DNA from: Diplonema japonicum
Taxonomy: Eukaryota; Euglenozoa; Diplonemea; Diplonemida; Diplonemidae
DNA length: 64,000 nucleotides
Assembly: GCA_964019335.1 (NCBI GenBank)
Contig: OZ025648.1
Span: forward strand, 310,001-374,000
Reading direction: 5' to 3'
Positions within the stretch are counted from its first letter, which is position 1; every line of letters begins with the position of its first letter. The notes under the pieces were generated by a model. That model worked only from the letters and a program-made list of their open reading frames with translations, had not been told where the DNA came from and did not search any database. Below, piece by piece: positions 9,692 through 21,125 of this stretch. A program made the translations under genes and the position numbers.

Positions 9692-10911
9692 CCTCCTTTT
9701 TTTTTTCAAGGCAGAGGACTGTTCCAAAAAAAAAAAAAAAAAACGAAATCACTATGATGGACCCCCCCCCAAAAAAAGGGAAAACAAAGAAAAGAAGAAA
9801 ACGATTTCACACCGCTGAGTTCTTTTTCCGGAAAAAAAAAAGAATATTACAAGGGGGAAGAGAGAGGGGGGGAGAAAAAAAGGCACTCCCCATCGAGGCA
9901 CCACTGTAACCACCGAAAGGAGCAAGGCATAGAGACGAAAAGAAAGGAGAAGAAGAGGAGAAAGGGGGGGGGGGGGGGGAGGTGAAAACCTGTAATGTGA
10001 ATGTGTATAAGAACATAAAAAGAATGCCGTAAACCAACAAAGTTTAGTCTCCTTGAAAGAAGAAGAAAAAAAATGAAATAAATTTAAAAATCGGGGAAGG
10101 GGAGGGGGTTTTTTTTTTTAAATTTTGCTTTGTTTACAGCTAATGGAACATATGGAAGAAAAAAAAAAGGAAAGAAGAAATAAAAAGTGTAGCACCAACA
10201 GGACTACCTAGCGGACCAAACGGAAAAAAGAATGGGGGGGGGGGGGGGGGGGAGCGACCAGATTAATATAAAGGAGCATGTCGCCACCCTTGTTGTTTCT
10301 CCCAACCTGCTGAAGACCGCCCAGCGGGATCTGTTTCTGCGACTTGTACATTGATAGTAGAGATCCCTCAGCACTTTTCTGTGGGCTGCAACACCTACTC
10401 AGTCGCAGCAAAGTCCAAGATTTCTGATGACCCCCACGGAAAATAAAATCAACGATCAAAAGCGGGGAAAAAAAAAAAAAAAAAAAAAAAACCGGAAACG
10501 AATATAATAATGTAATATGTAGTAATTGTGTAAAAGAAGGGTGTGGGGGGGGGGGGGGGGGGGGGAGACCCCCCCCATCCCCCGCACTTTTCTTTCTGTT
10601 TATAATTTTTTTTTGCGCATTTTTCTAAAAATCTTTTACTCTTTTATCCCTGCAACAAAAAAAAGGGGGGGGGAGAGAGAGAGAGAGTGCCGACACTTTT
10701 TTTTTTTTTTTTTTTTTCCCATTTCAATGAATAAAAGGAGAACAAAAGAAATATTCCCTCTTTTTTAATGTTTTGAAAAGTTAGGAGGTGAGGGCACTTT
10801 CTGTTTTTTTTTTTCTTCTTTTAGTGTATTCGGGTGCGCACAGTCACAGTCTTGCAACTAAGAGTAATGCTCAGAGAAAGGGGATGGAAAAATGGAGTGG
10901 TGGTGAAATAT

Positions 10912-10946
<35 letters not shown>

Positions 10947-11513
10947 CGAGATCTCCAAGGTGGTCAAGTCTTGATCATTTCTTTTTTTCTTTTTTGAAGG
11001 AATACAATTTTGAACCCCCATGGTTTTGCATAAAATAAAAAAAAATGAGAAGCCTACACATCCTCCCCTTTTCTCTTCTCTTTTTTTTTCCCCTTTTCTC
11101 CTACCAACGAGACAATGGGGGGGGGGGGGGGGGGAACACCCGTTTTCTTTTATTTTATGTTTCTTTTCTCTTAACTAAAGCTTTTGTTTTAATTTTTCTC
11201 TTCTTCTTTTTTTTATTTGCTTCTTGATCATTTTACCCCCCCCCCCCCAGCAGTGTCTCAGTTGAACCATCACCACATCATGGAAAAAAAAGAGAGCAAC
11301 AACAACAAAAAACGGAAAAAAGAAATGTAGGGGTGTTAGGATAAACCACACCAAAGGGGGGGGGGGGGGGGGGGGCAGCCGCTGCACACAAGATGCTAGG
11401 GTAGAAAAACCTGTAGTATAACCAGGGGGTGCGAAAAAAAAAAAAGAAAAAAAAATTGCCAGCCACACCCTTGGTTATTGTGATCAACGAAAAAAAAGGG
11501 GGGGAAATCCCCG
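9018..11513. other. Long low-complexity spacer with one unique block
   Basis: Dominated by A/T and G/C homopolymers, with G- or C-runs of 13-19 at about 9967, 10237, 10550, 11117, 11234 and 11357. One block without low complexity lies at about 10262-10445. Read on the minus strand it is stop-free for about 180 nt and contains SQKQIPLGGLQQVGRNN, but it has no clear start or family. It could be a gene relic or a non-coding RNA. I can support nothing else here. Confidence 0.5.
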
Positions 11514-12197
11514 TCAGTAAACAAAATGCAAAGGTTTGCACTGCGCCGGGACCTCAAACACTGCCTCACCGGCTTCCTCAATGTACCTTTTTTTAAGATT
11601 CGGGCTTCGATGCAGAAAATCTGCCAGCGAACGATGGCCTTCGTAGTCCGCGATTTCTTCAAGGATCTCAAGGACAACCAGCAAGGAAAGATCGGGAGTT
11701 TGCGTTGGGTACCCAAAGTAATCAGGAACCAATATCGCGTTCCGTGGGTTCGAGAGCACGCAAGACAAACTGTTCTCTATTATAATAGTTTGGCTAAGTT
11801 CGCGGCCTAGAAGCCGCAGATCCTTTGTATAAGGGACACCTTTGAACCATTTTGGGCTTCTTGTTATAACATGGGAGAAGTAGGTCCCAAAAGGGTCCAC
11901 TGCCTCTAGTACATGAGCCGCCACTTCTTCTGTGGAAGCGGTCCAGAGTATTATTTCGCATGAAGATGATAGTGTCGCCAGGAACGTGTGGAGGTGCGGT
12001 CTTTGGACCACTGCGTTGCTCGCCACGCACTGGTACTGGCTGTGGTTCGCCACCAGCGTTTCGTCCAGATCCAGGACTACGGTCAGCCGCCTCTCGTCGT
12101 ACCCCTTTGCCGGTATCAAAAAACCCTCGCCCTTCTCCTGGTCGTCTGCCCGATTTTCATTTTCCAGCTCCTCCCCCGCTGGAAGCAAGCATGGCAT
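11514..12197 (-). CDS. FCP/NIF-type HAD phosphatase
   Basis: A 227-residue single-exon protein. The catalytic motif DxDxT is present as LTVVLDLDETLV, with Asp43 as the expected nucleophile and Asp45 as the acid/base. ASSNAV-like spacing, LWTAST (motif II Thr/Ser region) and the motif III region around IIIENS follow in the usual FCPH order. The family includes CTD small phosphatases, Dullard and TIM50. With no transit peptide, BRCT domain or membrane segment, the protein looks closest to the small CTD-phosphatase group; the substrate cannot be read from sequence. The short acidic N-terminus (EELENENRADDQEKGEG) is poorly conserved. The ATG at 12197 is preceded by an A-rich leader. Confidence 0.88.
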   Translation of the reverse strand: MPCLLPAGEELENENRADDQEKGEGFLIPAKGYDERRLTVVLDLDETLVANHSQYQCVASNAVVQRPHLHTFLATLSSSCEIILWTASTEEVAAHVLEAVDPFGTYFSHVITRSPKWFKGVPYTKDLRLLGRELSQTIIIENSLSCVLSNPRNAILVPDYFGYPTQTPDLSLLVVLEILEEIADYEGHRSLADFLHRSPNLKKRYIEEAGEAVFEVPAQCKPLHFVY

Positions 12198-12492
12198 TTT
12201 TTTTTATTTTTTTTTTTGTGTGTGTATTTTTTTTCTTTCGTTTTTTTTTTTTTTTTTTTTTTGAAAAAAAAAGAGGAAAAAGAAAATACCGAATCATGGG
12301 GTGGGGGGTCTTTTTTTTTTTTTTTTTTGCGAATTGAAAAAAAAAAAAAAAAAAGAGAGATGGAGGGAGAGGACGGGGGACAACAAATATAAAAAAAAGA
12401 AAATCTAGAGGAGAAGGAAAAAAAAAAATAATCTAAAACAAATAGAATCTAAAATGTAAAAAGAAAAAAAAAACTTTTTTTTCTAAGAAAAT
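12198..12492. other. Low-complexity spacer
   Basis: T- and A-runs only, between the coiled-coil gene's stop and the phosphatase start. No gene seen. Confidence 0.6.
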
Positions 12493-15400
12493 CTAATGGG
12501 CATGGGTGTACACGGGTGCCGGGGTGACGGCCTCATGCTGCATGTCCTTCTCCATCACAAGGAGATAGCGTTGGTTCTTGTAGAAAAGCTTCGCGTTGTG
12601 TGCCTGCTCGTAGCGGGGGAGGTCGTGGAGAAGCTGTTCGTTGAGTTTTTGCAGCTCGCGGCGCAGCTCCAAAGCCTGCTCCCTCGCTCCGGGATCTGCG
12701 TGGAGGACTTCTGAGAGCCTGTGTTTCACGAATTCTCTCCTTGTAATGATATCCATGAGGGGGAGTTGTGCTTCAAGCCGAGCCACCTCATTACACACTT
12801 CCTCATACACACCAGTTACAACATCAAGCATGTGCGTGTTCACATCCACACCCATAGACCTTCTAGGTGACATATCATGCAGTAAATCCCCACTTGCACC
12901 AAGCTTGCCCAACTGTCCAAACACTCCAGCAAGAAGTTGCATCCTCTCTGCCGGGTCGGTGTCAATCACTTCCCACATTTTCATCAGTTTTTCCTTCTTG
13001 TTGCCGAAGGCTTCGAATAAACGTTTCATTTTCTGCTGCAGTTCCAGCACCTGTGCCGTTCTTTCCCTTTCGGCGCTGTCTTTTGTCGCGCTTCTATCCG
13101 ACTGTTGGAGAAAATGGAAAAAAAGAGGGTGTAAACAAGGATTTTTAAAAGGCATACCTCTGATCTTGCTCTTGCCAGTTCGTTGTCTTTCCTTACAAGT
13201 TCCCTTGCGAGTCTTCGTTCTTCCTCTTCTAACAGCCTCCTTGCGAATGCTTCCCTGTCCTTTCTTGCGCGCGACTGCACTTCGTTGAAGAGGTGTTCGT
13301 ACTTTGACACTAGGCTTTTGTGGAGTTCGAGTTTCCACTGGTTCATTGAAGCTGACACTTTGTCGAGCTCTTGCTGGAGGCGTGCCATTTGTTGTTCGGC
13401 GATCTCCCTCTTCTCACGCTCTGCGTCGACTATGCGGATGTACTCCTGCTTGTCGTTCTGAAGTTGCCTTGTCAGCTCGTTGGCCTTGTCCCTCACCTTG
13501 TTCTCCACGAGGTCCGTCTCGTTGAGCTTCATCATGTCGATGTCCTGCCTCAGCTGTTGGATGGTCCTGTCCTTCTCCCTGTCCATTACGCTTCTTTGCC
13601 TCTCGCGTTCTTCCAACGCTTCACGTTGTGCCCGTTCGGCTTCTTTCAGCAGCTTTTCGTAGTTTGCTTTGACTTTCGAGTCGTACTCCAGTTTCTGCTT
13701 GTCAAACCCAGCAGCCCTGACAATGTGTTCTGTAAAAATTCCCGTTATCATACCTCTGGAGTTCTTGTTCTTGGAGCTGGCGCCATTTGTCCTCGTACAT
13801 TGCCTTGAGGTCTGCCATCAAGGTGTCGGTCTGGAAATAACATGGTGTTTAATTTATTTCTTATATACCTTAGCCTGCAGCTGGTCCCTTAGCTCGTCGA
13901 GCTTCCTGTTCGCCTCCTCGTCCTTCTTCAGGAGTGCTAGCTGTTGTTGTTCTTTTTCGGTGCTCAGCTTCTCGCGTAATGTGGCCATCTGTGCCTCCAA
14001 ATCTCTGGTGATGTCGCTGATGCGGTTGTCACAGCGTTTCTGCGCCTCAGCTACCTGTCTGTCTGCCGACTCTATAGTGAGACGCCTCTCGTCCTCGCGG
14101 GAGGCTTCCAACGCTTTGCGCATTTCTGCGAGCCTTGCCTCGAACTTCGCACTGTCGTCAATGCTGTTGATCTGTGCCTGCTTCTGCAGCTTCATCCTCA
14201 GCTGGTTGCATTCTTCCCGCAGTGAAAGCAGCTCTTGTCCCTGTGCTGCCTCAATAGCCTTCTTCTGCTCCTGCAACGCGCGCTCAGTGTAGTCCTTCAT
14301 CACCTCTTCAAACTTCTTCTGCTTCGCGAGCAGCTCTGCGTCCTTCTCTACCATCTGCGCCTGCATCTTTGCAAAGAACTCCGCCTCAGACTTCTTTCTC
14401 TCATCGTCAGCATCTTCCCAATTCTTCGTACGCCCGTCGAACAGCTGCTGCATGGTCTCCCGTGCAGCTGCCTCCATCTCGAGCCTTGCCCTGTCGTTCT
14501 CGAACTGCATTTGAAGCTCCTTCTGTCTCAGCGCCTCCTGTTCTGCCTTGATCCTGGCTTGCGCCTCCATTCTGATGGCTTCCTCGCGCTGTCTGAAGAT
14601 CTCATTGGCCTCCTTTTCATGCTTTGCCTTCTCGAGCTCCACCTCGCCCCTGAGGCTGTCGAGCTTCTGCTCCATGCTGTCAAGTTCTTTTCTGTGCAGC
14701 TCCCTGATGTCTTTGATGGCTGTCTGGTGCTTCTCCCTGATAGCTGCTTCCTTGTCGTTCATAGTGGCCTCACGTTGTGCCAGAGCATCACGGTTGTCTT
14801 TGATGGCCTGCTCGAGAAGGGCCTCGTACCTCTGCTGGACCTCCTGCTCAGACTTGGTTTTCTCTTCCTGCATGGCGCGTTGCAGCTGTGCACGCGTCTC
14901 TTCCATTGTCTTCTGCTGCTCCACAGCATGCTGCCTGATGGTGTCAAGCTCAGCCTGCAGTCTCTCGCGTTCCGCTGCTAGGCGCTGCTCTGCCTCTCTT
15001 CTGACTTCATGTTCCAGCTTCACCTTCATATCCCACTCGTCACTGTCGAGCTTCTGTCTGTCTTCGATTACCTTCTGGTGGTGGGCCAGCTTTTCTTGTC
15101 TCAGTGCCGCCTCCCTGGTGTCAAGCTCTGCCTCCCTCCCTGAAATCTTCTGCTCATTGGCTCTAATCCTATCTTCACAAGATGTTTGCATGTCCTTATT
15201 GACGGCCCTCCACCTGGCTTCGTCCATCTCCTTCACACGCTCCTCAAAGGCCTGGCGTTCCCTTCGCTCTTCGATGGCACGTTCTGTGGCTTCGTCATAA
15301 AGGCTCTTCCTCTCGGCTTCGAACAGACGCTGGTTGCTGGCTTCCTTCCTCTTCATCTCAGCTTCAAGTTCCACACGCATATCGGCAACCTTTTCTAGAA

Positions 15401-17426
15401 GATCGACCTCCAGCTGCTCTAGTCGCCTGCGTTCCTCTGCTATCCTCCTCTCGCAGGCTTCCTTCATGTGGTCCTTCTCAGCGGTCATGGTCTCGCGCTC
15501 CCTTCGGATGAGGTCAAGACACCTCTGGTCGGCGGCTTCGACTTCTCTCTGCATCCGCTCGTACTCCAGTTTGTCGATGGCTGCCTTGTGTGCACCCTGC
15601 ATGGCATCCTCAAGCCACTTCTCGTACCTCTCGCGCAGCTCTTCCTCAGCAGCTGCCTTGGCTTGGTCTACGTCGCGCTGCGCTTTCGCGAGCTTCCCTT
15701 CAAGCGTTAGCTCCCTCGTCTTGGCGGACATCTGCTGTTGCTGGAGCTGCTGTGTGATCTCGCTCACCTCGCGCCTCAGCATGGCTATCGTCTCTTTGAG
15801 GGAGCTCTCTGCGTCGCTGGCGTCGTTGAGCTGTTTTTTGTACTTCTGCTGCACCGCTTCTTCAAAATTAGCAAGCTTTGCCTCGAAGCACATCCTTATC
15901 TCCTGCTCCCTTTTGAAGCCGTCAGAGGACTCCTGGTGCTGCTTCCCCAAATACTTCTCTGACAGCCTTGTCATCTCTGCCGAATGTTCGTCGTTCAGCT
16001 TGTTGAGTTTCTCGAAGTACTGGCGCTCCAGCTCATCTTTGAATTTTGCCTTCTCGGCGTCGATTTCCACGTTGCGTGTCTGCATCTCCTTGAGGTACTT
16101 GTCGTGGATGTCCTGTTCTGTCTGCGCCATCTGCTGCTTCACGCTGGCGACGATCCTATGCGCCTCGTTCATGGACTCGACTATCTTTTGCTGCATGGTG
16201 GCAACCTGCTCGCTCTTCTGTTTTTCAAGCTCCACCATCTCATTGTGCATCTGGTCGCGCTGTGACAGGAGTTGTTTGTGCACTTCTTCCTGTTTCTTTT
16301 GGTTGTCAGCCAGGACCTGCTCTCGCATGCTTGCTATCTGAGTCATCGCTTCGTTGAGGCTCTGCACGCGCTGCATCTCTGCCGCGTCTGCGTAAGACGC
16401 CTCAGTCGCTAGCAGTTTCTCGCGTTCAGCGGAAATTCTCTCGAATAATAGACGCTCCCTCTTCTCCAACGCTTGGTCAAAGAGCTCGCACCGTGTCTGG
16501 AAGTCCCTGTCTTGCAGGGTCTTGTACTCGAACTTGAACTTCTCGAACTGTTCCAGCAGCAGTTGTTCCTGCTCGGCCCTTGCACCTCCCTGCTGCGACA
16601 GGATCTCAACCATGCGCAGCCGCATGGCTTCTTCCTTCTTGGCGAGGTCGCCCTCCTGCTCCTGCAGCACACGAAACGCCTTGTCCATGACTTCAGCCTC
16701 GAAAACAGATTTGTGCGCCTCGAAGTCCTTCGCTCTGTTGAGCCAGTCGTTTGTGAAACCTTCCATGTACTCGGATAGGCGTTGTGCGTTCTCGGCTTCA
16801 GACTTCCTGACGGCGTCTTCATACTCTGCGATAGTGGCCATGGCGCGGTTCACCATGTCGCCTTCTTGGCCTTTTTTGGACGACTCAAGGCGGAGCTGGT
16901 TGGTGCGGAGCGCGAGGAGCTCTTTTTTTTCTTCTTGGTGGCGGCGTTCTGCTGCTGCTAGCTCACGTTCTCGTTCGGCAAGTTGTGTCTCCATCCTCCT
17001 GACCTTCTCTTCCAGGTCGTCTACCCTGCCGCGGTTCTCGGTCTGCACGTTGTCCAGCACCGTCGAGTGGTGCTGCGTCGTGAACGCTGTTGTCCGCTCC
17101 GCCTCCTGCCGGTACGCTTCGAGGAGAGTGTTGACTTTTTGCTGTGTGACCTCACCGCCCTTCGCCCTCTCCTTCATGAGGTCTTCTTTCATCGACATCT
17201 CCATTTTGTTGTATTTGTTGCGCTCGTCTAAAACCCTGCTCTCAGCGTCCGCAAGGAGTTTGCTGCACTTCGCCTCCGTCTCCTTCATCACCTTGTCGTG
17301 GAAATCGTGGCTCAAACCGGCGCTTGCCCTCCCGAAAGAGAGGTTCCCCGACAGGTTCGCCGCCTTCGTGGTGGGCGTCTGCATGTTGTACCTCGCGATG
17401 AGCTCCTCGTCGCTTTGGTTTAACAT
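12493..17426 (-). CDS. Giant coiled-coil protein, 1600 residues
   Basis: Four exons (17426-13869, 13830-13754, 13716-13158, 13101-12493) join in frame. The introns are 38, 37 and 56 nt. After a short Ser/Thr/Asn-rich head (residues 1-45), almost the whole protein is Glu/Lys/Arg/Gln-rich heptad-like sequence, indicating a long parallel coiled coil. The last ~130 residues differ: they include LPLMDIITRREFVKHRLSEV and a Leu-rich helical segment, probably a small terminal domain for attachment or dimer capping. Length and composition suit a structural protein of the flagellum, basal body or cytoskeleton, but I recognise no diagnostic motif. Long plus-strand open frames opposite it are shadows caused by codon bias. 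Confidence 0.85.
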
Positions 17427-17582
17427 TTTCTCTTTTCACCCCCCGCTTTTTTTTTTTTTTTTGCGGCGTCCCTCTCCGCCCCCGCCTGCAGGGTTATGAT
17501 ATATATATATTTTTTTTTTCATTGTTATCCTAAAACCACAAGAAATAATAAGACTAATATTAGACAGAAAGAAAGAAAAAAA

Positions 17583-19184
17583 TTAAAATCCTGGAGCATC
17601 TGAAGACCTCTTCAATAACCGCGCAGAGGACGTTCTAGCAGGCGCCACACCAGTGAGCTCAAGATCGGGTGTGGGTTGTTGCGCAGGGCGGGGGACGGAC
17701 TTCCTGTTTTGCTTAATCTGCCGGAGGTAAACCCGTTCACGAGAGGAAACCTCAGTATTGTCGAGAAGCGCGAGACGCGACGCAGAAGAAACTATGGCAT
17801 CTCGGTACTTCAACTGCTTGCATATGGGATTGCCGAGTATTTTAAGCGAGACAAGAGACGAGGCACTGCCAAGGTAGCCCTTGAGACATTCAGGGTCTGA
17901 GATATAATTATCGCTAACATCAAGTTCCTCAACACCTGAGGCCTCGGATAAAAACTGGACCTGGCTGTCCTCAAGTCCAACGGCATTCAACATCAAAACC
18001 CTGATTTTTTTCAAACGTTTGAAAACGGATGACACCCCGCCTGCCGATGTCAAGTCAAGTCTGCTTTTCTGTCTGGAAAGGTGAAGCTCTTCGAGGTTCG
18101 ACAACTCCTCTATACCACGCAGATTGGGGAGCTCGTTCCGGCATAGATACAGTTTCTTCAAGGACGACACCCCGCTGATACCTGTAATATCCTGAAGAAG
18201 GTTGTTCTGAGCGTACAGATGCGACAACCGCACGTCGTTGAACAAAATTTTATCGAAGCTCGTCAACTGGTTATCGTCGGCGTAAAGCACCCGCAGGCCC
18301 GCGTCGAGCACACCTGGAAGACATGAAAGTCCTTTACCCTCTAGTGATAAATGTGACGCGGGTGTTCGAGATTGTTGTTTTCTCTGAGCTTTTTTGTCGT
18401 CTTCGAAGGATGCGTCATCATCAGCATCCTCTGGATTGAGCAACGACGCGGTGTATGTTACCACATCCGAGCAAGAATCGTGCGAATAATACACTTGGAG
18501 AAACCCTTTTTCAGAAGCTGTTTTATACCCCATCACGAGCACAATCGCAGATTCTATCAAATGAAGGCTCTGTGTCGCACTTTGATCCACTCGTGCTTCG
18601 AGTAAAATCTGTTCTAATACCATGTCTGATACAGGGTCTTTAGAACCGTGGGAGGCTATGAGGTACGCCACGAAGGCGGAGAGTTGTTCGGGGTACGCCT
18701 CCAGCAAGGGTGCCATGCCGAGGAGAACGGGGTCTAGTGAAAGAGTTTTGACTAGCCATTTGACGAAGGAGAAGACTTTTTTGGAGGGGACCCATTTAAC
18801 TAGTTTTGAAACGATTTCTTGCGTGATTTTCTGGATGGAATCCTTGCTCAGTTTCTTCATTAAGATCGGGTGGGATAGCAGGGATTTTGCTGTGTTCAGG
18901 GCGATGTCGTCGATGTCGTCATCGTCGTCGAACTCCCTCTTCAGCCCCACGCCGACTAGGCACAACAACCCCCCAAGAACTGCTTTTCTTGTAACCGGTT
19001 CCACCATCCCGTTTATCAGCACTTTTCCCCCGACCTCCACTGTTCCCTCTAGTATCTTGTGCAACTCCCCCATTCCTTCATGAAACGCTTCCCTATCGCC
19101 TTCCAGCACCTTCTTCAAAACCATTATCCCTGCTATCTTCGCTGCTTGCTCTATCCCTTGCGCTCCACCAAGGACGAAACTCAT
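17583..19184 (-). CDS. PPP1R42-like leucine-rich-repeat protein with helical N-terminal region
   Basis: 533 residues from ATG 19184. Residues ~1-270 are helical and unlike the LRR part (MSFVLGGAQGIEQAAKIAG..., acidic DDDDDIDDI near 87). Residues ~285-480 hold SDS22-like leucine-rich repeats (LRVLYADDNQLTSF, LSHLYAQNNLLQDI, LKKLYLCRNELPNL). The C-terminal cap, GNPICKQLKYRDAIVSSASR followed by LALLDNTEV, closely follows the end of PPP1R42/LRRC67, a protein phosphatase 1 regulatory subunit linked to microtubule organising centres. PP1 binding is inferred from the family. The N-terminal extension is not part of the usual ~310-residue protein. The 5' part of this gene is duplicated as a broken copy at 21126-21330. 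Confidence 0.8.
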   Translation of the reverse strand: MSFVLGGAQGIEQAAKIAGIMVLKKVLEGDREAFHEGMGELHKILEGTVEVGGKVLINGMVEPVTRKAVLGGLLCLVGVGLKREFDDDDDIDDIALNTAKSLLSHPILMKKLSKDSIQKITQEIVSKLVKWVPSKKVFSFVKWLVKTLSLDPVLLGMAPLLEAYPEQLSAFVAYLIASHGSKDPVSDMVLEQILLEARVDQSATQSLHLIESAIVLVMGYKTASEKGFLQVYYSHDSCSDVVTYTASLLNPEDADDDASFEDDKKAQRKQQSRTPASHLSLEGKGLSCLPGVLDAGLRVLYADDNQLTSFDKILFNDVRLSHLYAQNNLLQDITGISGVSSLKKLYLCRNELPNLRGIEELSNLEELHLSRQKSRLDLTSAGGVSSVFKRLKKIRVLMLNAVGLEDSQVQFLSEASGVEELDVSDNYISDPECLKGYLGSASSLVSLKILGNPICKQLKYRDAIVSSASRLALLDNTEVSSRERVYLRQIKQNRKSVPRPAQQPTPDLELTGVAPARTSSARLLKRSSDAPGF

Positions 19185-21040
19185 TTTCTTTTCTTTTTTT
19201 TTTTTTTCTCCCCTTCCTCCCACCCTCCAATCTCTTTTTTATGTTTTTTTTTTCTTTCTTCTTGCAGGGTATGTAGGGAAGGGGATAAAAAGAAAGGAAA
19301 AATAAAAAAACATGCATTTTTTTAGGCACATCAAAAAAGAAGAGAAGGGACAACCTCAACTACAATAAGAGTTATCTTCTCGCAATTGGGGGTTTTTTTA
19401 TTATTTTATTTATTTTTTTGTCGTTGTTTCCGTCTTTTGATGTCTAAAGCTGGCATTCTTAAGGGGAAGAGGGGGGGGGGGGGGGGGGGGAATAGAAGTT
19501 AGATTTTTCCCTTAAATTTTCACGAAAGAAAATAGGGGAAAAGACCGGGTGGATTAGTTGGGAGGTAAAAAAAAAAAAAAAAAAGAGTAGGCTTTACGTC
19601 AGCACATAGAAAAGATAAATTTAAGAGGGGAAAAGAAATAAGGACAATATTCCCTATTTCTTTGTAAACATCCTCCAAGCCTTGTGGGGCATTGTTTTAC
19701 TTTCTATTTCTTTTTTTTTTTTTATTATTATCGTTTAGAAGAAAATACAAGGGGGCCATTAATGAAAAGAACATCTTAACCCGGAAGAAGGGTTTTAAAG
19801 GTTTTATATTAAATCAATCAAAATAATGAGGAGGGAGAAAAGAAGAAAAGAAGAAAACAAAAAGCAATTTCAACATGCGGTGTCGGGGCATTTATTATCG
19901 ACCCGACCTTTTTGGCACATCTTGAAAGTGGGAAAAAAAATAGTAATCCGCTCACAAAACCATGTACTCTGCATCAGGGTACCAGAAGCCATCTTCTAAA
20001 TGTTGAGCCGCCTTCTCCATGTCATTAGCATCAATGGCAGAGGCTCTCCTCTTGCTGTACACTGTGAGGGCGATGGCGGTACCTATGCACAGGGCACCCA
20101 CACCACCTGCAAGCCCGTACAGCCACGACATCGAAGAGGAAGAAGAAGACTCGGATGTCTCTTCTGCTTGCTTCTCCTTCACATCTACCGTAGCCCCGCT
20201 TGCGGCCCCTGCCTTAACAAGGCTCTCCACGGAGAGTGATGTGCCTTCCTTGCCGGTGGCGTTCTCCCCCTCATCTGCGTGTTCCTCGTCAGCTGGAGCC
20301 TCATCGGCTTCTGCCTTCATGTTAGAAGTTTTCTTCGTGTGCTGTCCAGTACGGATCTTCGCGAGCACATCGGTCTCCGCCTGTTGGGTGTGCTTGTGGT
20401 TGGAGTCCTCGTCAGCTGGAGCTTCTTCAGTTTTTGTGTTCAAGGTCTGTCCAATACGGATCTTCGCAGGCATATCAGCCTCCGTTTGGTGGTTGGAGTA
20501 CTCCTCGTCAGCTGGAGCTTCATCGGCTTTTGTGTTCAAGGTCTGTCCAATACGGATTTTTGTGAGTACATCAGCCTCCGCCCGGTGGCTGTAGTGCTCC
20601 TCGTCAGCTGGAGCTTCATCAGCTTGTGTGTTCAAGGTCTGCCCAATACGGATCTTCGCGGTCTCCGCCTGTTGGATGCCGTGCCCTTCCTCCCCGTCAA
20701 CTGGGCTGATGTCCTGGGTGTGCTCAAGGTCGGACAGAGCATGCCCGAAAGCACCACCACCGTCCTTCTGTGAGATCACCATGGCAGCACACAGAACTAG
20801 AAGCAGGCTCGACTTCATTTCTTTTTTTTATTATTATAATATTGTAGGCAAATCACCTGTTGTGGGTTTTAAAAAGAAGTTGTAGACAGGTAAAAAGAAA
20901 GCAAAAAAAAATTAACAGAGATAAAGCCATTCACACGGGAAGGTAAACATTTATCACAGGGGGTTCAATGACACTTTCTGTGATCACGGTTTCGATGTCA
21001 TGTTCCGGAAAGAACGAAAGAGGAAAGCAAGAAGGAAAAA
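18805..21040. repeat. Tandem duplication, unit A
   Basis: It spans the 5' end of the LRR gene, the spacer, the acidic-repeat surface protein and its upstream flank. Long stretches match unit B (21126-23300), for example around 18820-18945 vs 21143-21250, 19261-19400 vs 21374-21510, and 20900-20990 vs 23060-23150. Confidence 0.75.
19952..20818 (-). CDS. Type I surface protein with acidic repeats, copy 1
   Basis: 288 residues. The signal peptide MKSSLLLVLCAAMVIS is followed by an acidic ectodomain with three and a half repeats of 32-36 residues. Each repeat starts KIRIGQTLNT and contains EAPADEE. Then come a Lys/Glu-rich stalk, a Ser run, a membrane segment (WLYGLAGGVGALCIGTAIAL, about 232-251) and a 37-residue tail with basic residues at the membrane (YSKRR). 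Predicted topology is outside-N, cytoplasm-C. The membrane segment is almost identical in the copies at 22164-22742 and 24982-26988. No enzymatic domain; a coat-like or mucin-like role is an inference from architecture. Confidence 0.85.
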   Translation of the reverse strand: MKSSLLLVLCAAMVISQKDGGGAFGHALSDLEHTQDISPVDGEEGHGIQQAETAKIRIGQTLNTQADEAPADEEHYSHRAEADVLTKIRIGQTLNTKADEAPADEEYSNHQTEADMPAKIRIGQTLNTKTEEAPADEDSNHKHTQQAETDVLAKIRTGQHTKKTSNMKAEADEAPADEEHADEGENATGKEGTSLSVESLVKAGAASGATVDVKEKQAEETSESSSSSSMSWLYGLAGGVGALCIGTAIALTVYSKRRASAIDANDMEKAAQHLEDGFWYPDAEYMVL

Positions 21041-21125
21041 AAAAAACAATAAAAAGATGTTTTTGAAGTTGTTGCCGCGTGAACTGCCTTGGAGTGTAGG
21101 GGGGGCCTTGCGTCTCCACCATGCT
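20819..21125. other. Spacer ending in a family-fragment junction
   Basis: A-rich spacer. Near 21085-21125, minus strand, it encodes VETQGPPYT, matching part of the small membrane-protein relic at 23639-23860. This fragment abuts directly onto the truncated LRR copy, so the duplication junction lies here. Confidence 0.5.

Noticed and set aside
13717-13753. A 24-nt intron ending at TTTTTACAG in the coiled-coil gene
   Set aside because: That acceptor breaks the frame. The next AG (GTCAG) gives a 37-nt intron and keeps the frame.
15334-16341. Long plus-strand frame (335 codons) opposite the coiled-coil gene
   Set aside because: Ser/Leu-rich mirror of a Glu/Lys/Arg-rich coding strand. Several similar frames lie opposite the same gene; the minus frame is continuous over 1186 codons.
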